From Brevibacillus sp. DP1.3A (GTDB taxonomy: Bacteria > Bacillota > Bacilli > Brevibacillales > Brevibacillaceae): a stretch of DNA of 64,000 nt. The notes under the pieces are model-generated. The model did no database searches. It saw only the letters and a list, made by a program, of their open reading frames with translations, and was not told where the DNA came from. The number at the start of each line of letters is the position of its first letter. Position 1 is the stretch's first letter. Below, one piece after another: positions 1-6,741 of the stretch. Both the position numbers and the translations under genes were made by a program. The stretch spans positions 5,518,501-5,582,500 of the forward strand of contig NZ_CP085876.1 of NCBI RefSeq assembly GCF_013284245.2, in the 5' to 3' direction.

Positions 1-1066
1 GCTCACGGCTGAGACCGGAGGATTCAATGATTTTGTCCCACGATTCATTCATCACATGCTTGCGCAGCTCTTCGATTCCGTTCGCGTGCTCCTTGATGAA
101 TTCATGATTGATCGCAGAACCTGGTTTGGCTTCCTCCATCTCGAACCAAATCTTCATCACGCCGTTCATGAATGCGATGTCGCCGCCAATGTTCACTTGG
201 TAGAAATCGTCTGCAATCTTCGTTCCGAACAAAGCACTATCCGGTACAGATGGAATCCAGTACTTCTCCATCGCTGGCTCTCTGTACGGGTTAATCAAGA
301 TGATTTTCGTTCCTGCTTTTTTCGCAGCATACATGTATTTCGTCGATACAGGCTGGTTGTTACCTGGTACAGAGCCCCAGAATACGAGCACATCAGTACC
401 GATCCAATCCTGATAGTTACAGCTCGATGCACCAATTCCAACCGAACGCTTCAATGCCGTCTTACTCGGCGAGTGACAAATACGTGATGCGTTGTCGATG
501 TTGTTGGTTCCGAGGAAACGAGCCATTTTCGCTGCCGTGTAGTATACCTCGTTCGTAATACCACGAGCTGTCAAGAAAAAGGCCAGTTGTTTTGGGCTGA
601 TGTCTTTGATTTTTTTCGCAATGCGGTTCAGCGCTTCATCCCAGCTAATGCGCGTGAACTTGTTTTCCCCAGGTTTTCTGGACAGCGGATACGGGATTCT
701 TCCGAGCTTTCGCAATTCTTCGCTGGATAACTTTTGTAGCGCCCGTACATCTTCGAACCATTTTGGATCCATCGCAGACATCGTATTGAGACGCAGCACG
801 TTCAAGCGCGTGGTGCACAAATGCGGGCCAGTCAGCGTCTGATCGTAGAGACCGGATACGCCGAGAGCGCAGCCATCACATACACCTTGCGTTAAAATTC
901 GATAGGCGTAGCCCAAATTATCGCGATTGTCATAGGCCACCTTCATCGTATCGCGAATGTGATGCGGCTTGATTTTTCCGAGTCCCATCGGCATCAGTGA
1001 AGCCCATAAGGAAGGCTTCCACGAAGTATCCAGCTTAATTGGTCCGCCATGCTTGGTCTTGCCCAT
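1..1066 (-). CDS. FdhF/YdeP-type molybdopterin oxidoreductase, N-terminal part
   Basis: This is a molybdopterin-dependent oxidoreductase of the formate dehydrogenase H-like FdhF/YdeP family. The gene runs off the left edge, so only about 355 N-terminal residues are present. The translation starts MGKTKHGGPIKLDTSW and contains VCDGCALGVSGLYD and DVLVFWGSVPGNNQPVSTKY, which fit the family. No classical four-cysteine FeS cluster motif is seen in the N-terminal part, consistent with YdeP rather than a large FdhA. The ATG has a GGGGAGA ribosome binding site upstream. It is preceded by a long leader with an intrinsic terminator. FdhD, MobA and a formate/oxalate carrier nearby support a bis-MGD formate-type enzyme. 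The actual substrate is not proven. Confidence 0.85.
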   Translation of the reverse strand, partial: MGKTKHGGPIKLDTSWKPSLWASLMPMGLGKIKPHHIRDTMKVAYDNRDNLGYAYRILTQGVCDGCALGVSGLYDQTLTGPHLCTTRLNVLRLNTMSAMDPKWFEDVRALQKLSSEELRKLGRIPYPLSRKPGENKFTRISWDEALNRIAKKIKDISPKQLAFFLTARGITNEVYYTAAKMARFLGTNNIDNASRICHSPSKTALKRSVGIGASSCNYQDWIGTDVLVFWGSVPGNNQPVSTKYMYAAKKAGTKIILINPYREPAMEKYWIPSVPDSALFGTKIADDFYQVNIGGDIAFMNGVMKIWFEMEEAKPGSAINHEFIKEHANGIEELRKHVMNESWDKIIESSGLSRE

Positions 1067-1101
1067 TTCTTTATCTCCCCTCTAATAAACTCCATTGAGA
1101 C

Positions 1102-1161
1102 GAAAAAACCACCATGAAACCGTCCCTTGTCCTATAGGAAAAGAGCGTGTTCACGGTGGTT
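1102..1161 (-). terminator. Intrinsic terminator in the leader of the oxidoreductase gene
   Basis: On the minus strand AACCACCGTGAA pairs with a TTTCATGGTGGTT arm, followed by a T run. It lies between the leader element and the ribosome binding site, so it would stop transcription before the gene unless prevented. That makes it an attenuator, not an end-of-gene terminator. Confidence 0.8.
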
Positions 1162-1259
1162 GTCTACGGCAGGTTCGCTACCTAGTCTCAACTTCGTGTT
1201 TGCTTTCGCGAATTCCGTTATGTCTAAGCCGGTGAACAGGATCGCTGCTTCGTTTAGAC
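1162..1259 (-). promoter_or_regulatory. Candidate regulatory RNA leader, copy 1
   Basis: The minus strand between the DUF2294 stop codon and the terminator contains GCAGCGATCCTGTTCACCG, later GAATT, AAACAC and GTTGA, and then GTAGCGAACCTGCCG. The same blocks occur in the same order upstream of the MFS carrier gene (3096-3215). The 5' block sits inside a hairpin closed by GTCTAA/TTAGAC. It does not match a riboswitch consensus I can recall. The segment CCGTGAAC of the terminator can pair with GTTCACCGG in the leader, which offers an antiterminator. The functional assignment is inference. Confidence 0.5.
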
Positions 1260-1625
1260 TTACGGTTCGTTTTTCATTCTTTTTTCGATGTCTTGATCAA
1301 AAACAAAGATCGACATTCCAAAATCCCGTTCAATGTCAATATCGACGAATAGATCAACGAGTTTTGCTCCAAGAAACGCTTCCATGTCAACTGGCTGGTG
1401 TTTCCGATAGATCTCTTTGACCATTTCGGTTCGGGCAGCTCGTAATGTCTGCTTTCCGTCTTCCGAAGTGGCGATGAACTTTTCCACCGGAGAAAGGTTG
1501 CCTTCCATCTCGCAAATCGCCCAGTTCTTGCAGAACGTGGTGCTGATCTTGCTAGGTCCCTTTCCCATATGGCGCTTTCGGAAAGCCCTGACCAAATTAC
1601 TGAATTCTGCTTCGAACTTATTCAT
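1260..1625 (-). CDS. DUF2294-family protein
   Basis: This 121-residue cytosolic protein resembles the DUF2294 family, small Firmicutes proteins often found near formate dehydrogenase genes. The biochemical role is unknown. The ATG at 1625 has an AGGTGA-type ribosome binding site. It lies on the same strand between the formate/oxalate carrier and the molybdopterin oxidoreductase, so it probably belongs to the same metabolic unit. The stop codon overlaps the first hairpin of the oxidoreductase leader. No signal peptide or membrane segment is visible. Confidence 0.75.
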   Translation of the reverse strand: MNKFEAEFSNLVRAFRKRHMGKGPSKISTTFCKNWAICEMEGNLSPVEKFIATSEDGKQTLRAARTEMVKEIYRKHQPVDMEAFLGAKLVDLFVDIDIERDFGMSIFVFDQDIEKRMKNEP

Positions 1626-1678
1626 CGAGGAAAATCACCTTTACTTCAAATCATTCTCTACTTAAACTTTACCATTGA

Positions 1679-2953
1679 TTAACTAGCCAATTCAACAGAC
1701 TTTTCTCTTTGTTTGGCTTCTTCCTTCAGTTTTTTGATATCCAGACGGACTAATAGCGAGATCACCAGAGCGACAACGAACATTCCTGCGAAAACACTCA
1801 TAGTTCCTGTATAGCTATCTGTCGTCTTGCGAACCCATGCTGCAAAGATCGGCCCTGCCAAGCCGGCAGCAGCCCATGCCGTCAAAATATAGCCGTGAAT
1901 CGCGCCCAATTGCTTCGTTCCAAACAAGTCACCAATGTATGCCGGGATAGATGCAAAGCCACCACCGTAACAGGTCATAATGATAAACATCGCAACCATG
2001 AACAGAATTGGATTGGACAAATTCGGCAACAGGAAGAACAATACCATTTGGATAACAAAGAAAGCTGTGTACGTATTTGGTCGTCCAATGAAATCAGACA
2101 GAGACGCCCATCCGATTCGTCCACCACCGTTGAACAAACCGTTTAACCCTACCATCAGAGCTGCTGTTCCGACAGACATGCCCACCATTTCTTGCGCCAT
2201 CGGCGATGCTACCGAAATAACCGCGATTCCACATGTCACATTAATAAACAGCATCAACCACAGCCAGTAAAAACGGCGTGTCTTGATCGCTTCGTTGGCA
2301 GTCAATTGGCACAAATCTTTTTTGATTTGCTTGCTGCCAGCTGTTCCCGTAGCGGAAAATCCAGCAGGTACCCAGCCTTTTGGAGGTGGAGCCAAATATT
2401 GAGCCGAAGCCAACATGACAACGAAATAAATAATGCCCAAAATATAAAAGGTGTTCGCGATTCCTACATTTGCAATCAAAGTGTTCATAATCGGACTAGC
2501 AATCATGGATGCAAAGCCGAAGCCCATAATCGCAAGACCTGTTGCTAAACCACGGCGATCCGGAAACCATTTGACCAAGGTCGATACTGGCGTAATATAA
2601 CCTACACCAAGACCGATACCGCCAAGTACCCCATAACACAAGTACAACAGAGGCAAGCTGCTCATTTGAATCGCCAAGCCAGCCCCGACAGTTCCTACTC
2701 CAAAAAAGATAGATGCTAGAATGCCAGCTTTGCGCGGGCCATGCTTTTCTACGTAATGACCGAGGAAGGCAGCAGACAGCCCTAAGAACAAGATCGCAAT
2801 ACTAAACGTAAATTGAACGTCTGGCAAGTCCCAGCCGAACTGCTCGGTAATTGGCTTCGTGAATACACTCCATGCGTATACTGATCCAATCGAGATGTGG
2901 ATGCCTACCGCAGCCAACGCGATGAGCCAGCGGTTTTTCACTTTTTGTTCCAA
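1679..2953 (-). CDS. MFS transporter, oxalate/formate antiporter (OFA) type
   Basis: A major facilitator superfamily protein of about 424 residues with twelve hydrophobic segments. The start VKNRWLIALAAVGIHISIGS followed by YAWSVF is characteristic of the OFA family, which exchanges oxalate, formate or other small carboxylates across the cytoplasmic membrane. The substrate cannot be fixed from sequence. I place the start at TTG 2953 because AAGGAG lies 8 bases upstream; that same motif directly abuts the in-frame ATG at 2962 and so cannot serve it. ATG 2986 has no good ribosome binding site. A leader related to that of the oxidoreductase gene precedes it. Confidence 0.85.
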   Translation of the reverse strand: MEQKVKNRWLIALAAVGIHISIGSVYAWSVFTKPITEQFGWDLPDVQFTFSIAILFLGLSAAFLGHYVEKHGPRKAGILASIFFGVGTVGAGLAIQMSSLPLLYLCYGVLGGIGLGVGYITPVSTLVKWFPDRRGLATGLAIMGFGFASMIASPIMNTLIANVGIANTFYILGIIYFVVMLASAQYLAPPPKGWVPAGFSATGTAGSKQIKKDLCQLTANEAIKTRRFYWLWLMLFINVTCGIAVISVASPMAQEMVGMSVGTAALMVGLNGLFNGGGRIGWASLSDFIGRPNTYTAFFVIQMVLFFLLPNLSNPILFMVAMFIIMTCYGGGFASIPAYIGDLFGTKQLGAIHGYILTAWAAAGLAGPIFAAWVRKTTDSYTGTMSVFAGMFVVALVISLLVRLDIKKLKEEAKQREKSVELAS

Positions 2954-3012
2954 ATCATTCATCTCCTTCGCAATGGTCTTTCGCATGCTGTGGATCCATC
3001 AGCAGCCTTCTC

Positions 3013-3095
3013 GAAAAAAAGAAAAACTGCTGATTTCACCGACTCACCCAGGTCTCCACAAATGGAAACGAGGGATACGATGAAACACAGCAGTT
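3013..3095 (-). terminator. Intrinsic terminator in the leader of the MFS carrier gene
   Basis: On the minus strand AACTGCTG-TG-TTTCA pairs with TGAAA-TC-AGCAGTT, followed by a long T-rich run, with about 40 bases in the loop. It lies upstream of the coding start, so it is an attenuator that parallels the one before the oxidoreductase gene. Confidence 0.75.
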
Positions 3096-3215
3096 AATCA
3101 TCAGCAGGAACGCTACATCAGCATCAACAAGCATTGTGTTCACTATGTAATTCGCTGCAAGGCTACAAAATAATCGGTGGCAGGGTCGCTGCTCCGTGTC
3201 AATCTGTCCTTACGC
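3096..3215 (-). promoter_or_regulatory. Candidate regulatory RNA leader, copy 2
   Basis: The minus strand contains GCAGCGACCCTGCCACCG, then GAATT, GAACAC and GTTGA, then GTAGCGTTCCTGCTG. The order and similar spacing match copy 1 at 1162-1259. It is directly followed by the terminator at 3013-3095. The shared architecture before two functionally related genes supports a common cis-regulatory RNA whose ligand is unknown; formate, oxalate or molybdenum cofactor are the obvious candidates. Confidence 0.5.
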
Positions 3216-3243
3216 TAAGCATACATGGAAAGACGAAAATTTT

Positions 3244-3272
3244 ATGACACTTTTCATCTCACATAGTATACT
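3244..3272 (+). promoter_or_regulatory. Probable fdhD promoter
   Basis: ATGACA and TATACT are separated by 17 bases. The -10 lies in a palindrome (AGTATACT), so a -10 hexamer also exists on the minus strand, toward the MFS carrier. The fdhD start codon is about 80 bases downstream. Confidence 0.45.
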
Positions 3273-3276
3273 ACCA

Positions 3277-3290
3277 TGTAAGCGTTCACT
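3277..3290 (+). promoter_or_regulatory. Putative cre site (CcpA)
   Basis: TGTAAGCGTTCACT matches 13 of 14 positions of the catabolite-responsive element consensus TGWAANCGNTNWCA. It lies just downstream of the probable fdhD -10 and upstream of the carrier leader, so it could place both divergent genes under carbon catabolite control. CcpA binding is inferred. Confidence 0.55.
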
Positions 3291-3354
3291 CGACAATATT
3301 TTCCTCACAAAATAGCCATAAAAACTTCATATTTCCGACAAAAAGGAGGCCCGT

Positions 3355-4152
3355 ATGTCCGAACTAACCATCACCACCCGACTGCCCGTGTTGAAAATTT
3401 CGGCTGACCAACATGGCTGGGAAGACGACGAAATCGTTACCGAGTACCCCCTCACGATTTTCCTCAATGATGAGGAATTCGCTACAATCGTATGTACTCC
3501 GGCCGACCTGGAAGAAATGGTCATCGGTTTTCTAGCAGCCGAGGGCGTCATCAAGAGCTACTCGGAAATCAAACAGCTTACGATTAATGAGGCCCAAGGT
3601 TTTGCCTACGTTGATTTGCATAAAGAAACGATTTTGTCGCAGAGCTTTTACTCCAAACGCAGAATTACCTCCTGCTGCGGAAAAAGCAGACAATCCTTTT
3701 ACTTTTTTAGCGATGCGCGCACAGCAAAGCCCGTTGAAAGCACAACAACTGTCACTCCCGCTCAATGCATGCGCCTGATGAAAGAATTGCAAGCGTCGTC
3801 TGAGATCCACCGCCAAACAGGTGGCGTCCACAATGCAGCCCTCTGTACACCGGATGAAGTTTTGCTTCAGTTCTCCGACATCGGACGTCACAATGCTCTC
3901 GACAAGATCTATGGGAAATGCTTGCGAGATGACATTTCGACCACGGACAAAATTCTTGTCTTCAGTGGACGCATCTCGTCTGAGGTGCTGCTCAAGGCTG
4001 CCAAGATTGGTGCTGGCATCATATTGTCCAAGTCCGCTCCAACTGATCTCGCCCTGCAACTGGCAGATGAGCTGAAGCTCACCGCTGTCGGATTTATCCG
4101 CAATGACAAAATGAACGTGTATACACAAGCGCAGAGAATCCTCCTACCTTAA
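3355..4152 (+). CDS. fdhD: Formate dehydrogenase accessory sulfurtransferase FdhD
   Basis: FdhD (265 residues) carries sulfur from a cysteine desulfurase to the bis-MGD cofactor of formate dehydrogenase, which is needed for activity. The family signature is clear: EYPLTIFLNDEEFAT near the N-terminus, the cysteine pair in RRITSCCGKS, TGGVHNAALC, DIGRHNALDK and the SGRISSE segment. The ATG follows AAAGGAGG. It is transcribed divergently from the MFS carrier, and the molybdopterin oxidoreductase is two genes away, so it probably serves that enzyme. A hairpin terminator follows. Confidence 0.95.
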   Translation: MSELTITTRLPVLKISADQHGWEDDEIVTEYPLTIFLNDEEFATIVCTPADLEEMVIGFLAAEGVIKSYSEIKQLTINEAQGFAYVDLHKETILSQSFYSKRRITSCCGKSRQSFYFFSDARTAKPVESTTTVTPAQCMRLMKELQASSEIHRQTGGVHNAALCTPDEVLLQFSDIGRHNALDKIYGKCLRDDISTTDKILVFSGRISSEVLLKAAKIGAGIILSKSAPTDLALQLADELKLTAVGFIRNDKMNVYTQAQRILLP

Positions 4153-4195
4153 AGGAGGAATCAATCAAAAGCGGGACAAGCTGTTGGTAATCTCA

Positions 4196-4223
4196 AAGCC
4201 CGAGTTAGCTCTCGGGCTTTTGT
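4196..4223 (+). terminator. Terminator after fdhD
   Basis: AAGCCCGAG and CTCGGGCTT form a hairpin with a short loop followed by T residues. Confidence 0.75.
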
Positions 4224-4243
4224 TCTTTGTACGTGGGAATTTT

Positions 4244-4681
4244 CTATTTGCACCAGCAATGTTTCTTTTTGTGATGCTTGCAGTGGTGGTCATCTTCGTC
4301 TTCGTCTTCGTCGTCATCCTCTTCTTCGTCTTCATCATCTATTTCATGCTTCTTGCAACAGTGGTGGTCATGTTTTTCACAGCATTTGCAATCATGACAT
4401 TTGCAGCAGCAGCAGTGATCGTGGCACTGTTCATGCTTTTTGCAGCAGCAATGCGGCTCATCGTGTTTTTTGCAGCAGCAGTGAGGCTCGCAGTAATCGT
4501 CATGTTTCTTGCAGCAACAGTGGTGGTCGTGATGCTTGTCGTGTTTTTTACCGCAACAGTGGTGGTCGTGATGCTTGTCGTGTTTTTTACCGCAACAATG
4601 GTGGTCGTGATGTTTGTCGTGTTTTTTGCAACAACAGTGGTGACCGTGGTGTTGGCCCTGTTTTTTGCACTTTCTTGTCAT
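4244..4681 (-). CDS. His/Cys-rich tandem-repeat protein, probable metal binder
   Basis: A 145-residue protein of extreme composition: by my count about 32 Cys and 36 His, plus many Lys and Asp. The first half is a tandem array of 13-residue units of the type KKHDKHHDHHCCG, nearly identical at DNA level (39-bp repeats, about 4520-4660). A Cys-rich middle follows, then an acidic run (residues about 113-130) and a HHCKHHKKKHCWCK tail. AAAGGAGGG precedes the ATG, so it is translated. No signal peptide is seen. Metal binding is inferred from composition. It could be a metal store, a chaperone for the neighbouring molybdenum/formate system or a spore coat component; I recognise no named family. Confidence 0.7.
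   Translation of the reverse strand: MTRKCKKQGQHHGHHCCCKKHDKHHDHHCCGKKHDKHHDHHCCGKKHDKHHDHHCCCKKHDDYCEPHCCCKKHDEPHCCCKKHEQCHDHCCCCKCHDCKCCEKHDHHCCKKHEIDDEDEEEDDDEDEDEDDHHCKHHKKKHCWCK
4520..4660 (-). repeat. 39-bp tandem repeats inside the His/Cys-rich gene
   Basis: The plus-strand segment GTGGTCGTGATGCTTGTCGT recurs three times at 39-bp spacing with only a few substitutions, each copy encoding one 13-residue His/Cys unit. Near identity suggests recent expansion by slippage or recombination. Confidence 0.8.
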
Positions 4682-4782
4682 TGCGCTTCCCTCCTTTCGT
4701 TAGCGATCACTACTATTCATACGGTTTGTCCTGAGAAATGCTTGTATGATAGCCCCCTATAAACAGCCCCTTTTTTCCAAAC

Positions 4783-4820
4783 AAAAAGACAGGACACGTC
4801 TCAAGCATGTCCTGTCTTTC
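4783..4820 (-). terminator. Terminator of mobA
   Basis: AAAGACAGGACA pairs with TGTCCTGTCTTT across a short loop; the stem includes the last codons and the stop codon of mobA. A T run follows on the minus strand. Confidence 0.8.
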
Positions 4821-5433
4821 TGCGTTTTTCTTCTAGTTTAGCCTGTTCGTACTCTTCAGGCGTGTTGACATTAAATACAGCCCAAGGGTCCAACCATTCA
4901 TCAGGCAATGGCACCACCCGCAACTCTTCTAATGTCCACATCAGTTTTCGCTGTCCATGTAACAGCGCCCGTTCCCAATTAGCCTGCGTTCTCCGATGAT
5001 ACACTGCGCATAACGGATGCGTGCGTCCCTCTGATTGGGTGACGATCACATCCCAATCGTCCCTCTCCCTCGCAAATTCAATAAGCTTGGCAATTTGCCC
5101 ACGATCCATAAAGGGAAGATCACAGGACAACACCAGCAAAGCATCCTCGGAACTTACGCGAAAGGCAGTAACCAGTCCACTGACAGGACCGCAGGATGGT
5201 ACCAGATCAGGTGTAATTGTGACGGGCCGTTCATCAATTTGTTCCTTTTGTGTCACTTGAGTATCCGAAAAATCGTTCGCTACAATGAAACAAGACAAGC
5301 CAACCTCCTGTACTTCTTTTACTAGCTCTGTTAAAAAGGTTCCGTCCCTCCACGGTAAGTTTTGCTTTGGCGAGCCCATTCTGCTGCTTTTTCCGCCCGC
5401 TAAAATAACCGCACCGATACGCAGCTGCTGCAT
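4801..5433 (-). CDS. mobA: Molybdenum cofactor guanylyltransferase MobA
   Basis: MobA transfers GMP from GTP to molybdopterin to make the guanine dinucleotide form of the cofactor used by formate dehydrogenase-type enzymes. The N-terminus IGAVILAGGKSSRMG is the nucleotidyltransferase signature, and DLVPSCGPVSGL and VLSCDLPFM follow as in the family. I set the start at ATG 5433 (210 residues) because AGGAGG lies 6 bases upstream; a longer reading from TTG 5457 would overlap the dps promoter. FdhD and the molybdopterin enzyme in the same block match this role. Confidence 0.92.
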   Translation of the reverse strand: MQQLRIGAVILAGGKSSRMGSPKQNLPWRDGTFLTELVKEVQEVGLSCFIVANDFSDTQVTQKEQIDERPVTITPDLVPSCGPVSGLVTAFRVSSEDALLVLSCDLPFMDRGQIAKLIEFARERDDWDVIVTQSEGRTHPLCAVYHRRTQANWERALLHGQRKLMWTLEELRVVPLPDEWLDPWAVFNVNTPEEYEQAKLEEKRRKTGHA

Positions 5434-5450
5434 AAATTTCCTCCTGGGTG

Positions 5451-5478
5451 TTGACAATAATCCTTATTAGTTTATAAT
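5451..5478 (+). promoter_or_regulatory. dps promoter
   Basis: TTGACA (5451-5456) and TATAAT (5473-5478) are separated by 16 bases: a near-consensus sigma-A promoter about 40 bases upstream of the dps start. Confidence 0.8.
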
Positions 5479-5488
5479 AAGTTTAAAC

Positions 5489-5503
5489 AAATAATTATTA
5501 TAA
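5489..5503 (+). promoter_or_regulatory. PerR-box-like operator of dps
   Basis: AAATAATTATTATAA matches 13 of 15 positions of the PerR consensus TTATAATNATTATAA. It begins about 10 bases after the -10, overlapping the likely transcription start, where a repressor would block initiation. B. subtilis mrgA (dps) is a classical PerR target. Confidence 0.65.
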
Positions 5504-5520
5504 ATAAGGAGAGATTCTCA

Positions 5521-5958
5521 ATGGAAAACACACTCTATAGCGTATTAAATAAACAAGTGGCGAACTGGACAGTCCTCTATACGAAACTACACAATTTTCA
5601 CTGGAATGTAAAAGGACCTCACTTCTTTACGCTCCACGCAAAATTTGAGGAATTGTACAACGAAGCAGCAGCGAATCTTGATTCCCTCGCTGAACGTGTC
5701 CTCTCCATCGGCGGAAAGCCTGTAGCGACTTTGGCTGCATGTCTGAACACAGCGAGCATCACCGAAGCAGAAGGAAACGAAACAGCTGAGCAAATGGTAG
5801 AAACGATCGCAAGAGACTTCTCCATTCTCGTAGACGAGCTGAAGCTGGCTATGGAAACGGCAGACCAAGCCGACGATGAAGCGACAGCCGATATGCTTTT
5901 GGGAATCCGCAGCGGCCTGGAAAAACACATTTGGATGCTCAAGTCCTTCTTGCAATAA
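5521..5958 (+). CDS. dps: Dps/MrgA ferritin-like DNA-protection protein
   Basis: A 145-residue Dps-family protein, which assembles into a dodecamer, oxidises and stores iron with hydrogen peroxide and shields DNA. The intersubunit ferroxidase motif is visible: LHNFHWNVKGPHFFTLHAKF followed by EELYNEAAANLDSLAERV, giving the conserved His, His, Asp and Glu ligands. The length is typical. The ATG follows AAGGAGAG. A consensus promoter and a PerR-like operator lie directly upstream and a strong terminator downstream, so it is a single-gene peroxide-stress unit. Confidence 0.95.
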   Translation: MENTLYSVLNKQVANWTVLYTKLHNFHWNVKGPHFFTLHAKFEELYNEAAANLDSLAERVLSIGGKPVATLAACLNTASITEAEGNETAEQMVETIARDFSILVDELKLAMETADQADDEATADMLLGIRSGLEKHIWMLKSFLQ

Positions 5959-5980
5959 GCAAGTAAATCAATAGACACCA

Positions 5981-6014
5981 AAAGGCGATTGTGCATAGAC
6001 ACATCGCCTTTTTT
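5981..6014 (+). terminator. Terminator of dps
   Basis: AAAGGCGAT and ATCGCCTTT pair across a short loop and are followed by a T run. Confidence 0.85.
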
Positions 6015-6056
6015 GGGTCTTGCCTTCCGTGAAACTGTCTATCTCACCCTCGTTGC

Positions 6057-6518
6057 CTAGAGTGAAAAAATCAGTTTCCGCCCGTCTTTTTCTACTTTTA
6101 CTTGGGGTAGATACTTTAATGACTTCTGTACACCAATGTAGGGACTCGCAAACTCAACCTGGTGCCGTGCTTTCAACACGGAGCAGAGATCAGCCAATGA
6201 CATCGGAGACATCGCTTCCCGTAACAGGTTCTCGATGTGCTTCGCAACTTCCAAATAATCGTGACGAATGTGAGCCTTTCTTACCTTCATTCGCTTCATC
6301 AGATCGTCGGAAAATTCCTCTGTTGACATAGTTTCATCCTCTGAGCTTTCATCGTCTCCGATCCCGGCTTCGTTATCCAACTCGCGAATACGGCTCAAAA
6401 GCTGTTTGATGTCAGCTCCCAACTGCTTGTCCTGATCGACATACTGTCGACGCAGTGCCATACGTTGCTCTAGCATGGCCTGCAATGTCATTTGTAACGC
6501 TTTCCGTTCGTTAAACAT
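6057..6518 (-). CDS. Rok-like winged-helix nucleoid-associated protein
   Basis: A 153-residue protein beginning MFNERKALQMTLQAML, closely similar to the B. subtilis Rok N-terminus (MFNEREALRLRLEQL). Rok is a xenogeneic silencer and comK repressor that binds A+T-rich DNA through a C-terminal winged helix. Here the N-terminal third is coiled coil, the middle is acidic (DDESSEDE), and the C-terminus (AMSPMSLADLCSVLKARHQV to the end) fits a winged helix. The start at 6518 is chosen on this homology, with GGGG upstream; a longer in-frame reading has a hydrophobic run and no ribosome binding site. The Rok assignment is from remembered sequence similarity. Confidence 0.65.
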   Translation of the reverse strand: MFNERKALQMTLQAMLEQRMALRRQYVDQDKQLGADIKQLLSRIRELDNEAGIGDDESSEDETMSTEEFSDDLMKRMKVRKAHIRHDYLEVAKHIENLLREAMSPMSLADLCSVLKARHQVEFASPYIGVQKSLKYLPQVKVEKDGRKLIFSL

Positions 6519-6671
6519 TGCGTTATGTATTCCCCTTTTCGCAAAAAGTAGAATGATGGAATTATACCCAATGATAATATAATTCTCACTAGTTGGAAAC
6601 GGGGGAAATTGAGTGAAAAAAATCCCCACGAAAACCAAGGGTTAATCTTTTGCAACTGTACCTGTACATAG

Positions 6672-6724
6672 CCAAAATAGCCCCTTTCTAAACCAAGTTT
6701 GGCTATAGAAAAGAGCTATTTTGT
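6672..6724 (-). terminator. Terminator of the PPC-domain gene
   Basis: AAAATAGCTC and the matching GGGCTATTTT arm form a long imperfect hairpin; the A/T ends of the stem make it potentially bidirectional. Confidence 0.55.
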
Positions 6725-6741
6725 CTCATATTCGAAATTAA

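Noticed and set aside
1162..3215. Identification of the formate-block leaders as Moco, THF, ZTP or c-di-GMP riboswitches
   Set aside because: Short resemblances (for example GCAAAC or CCTGCC) do not extend to the conserved cores of these classes as I remember them; a covariance search is needed.
4184..4762. Long hydrophobic plus-strand reading frame opposite the His/Cys-rich gene
   Set aside because: It is the antisense of repetitive His/Cys codons, which automatically yields Val/Met/Phe-rich pseudo-membrane sequence. It has no ribosome binding site, and the minus-strand gene has one.
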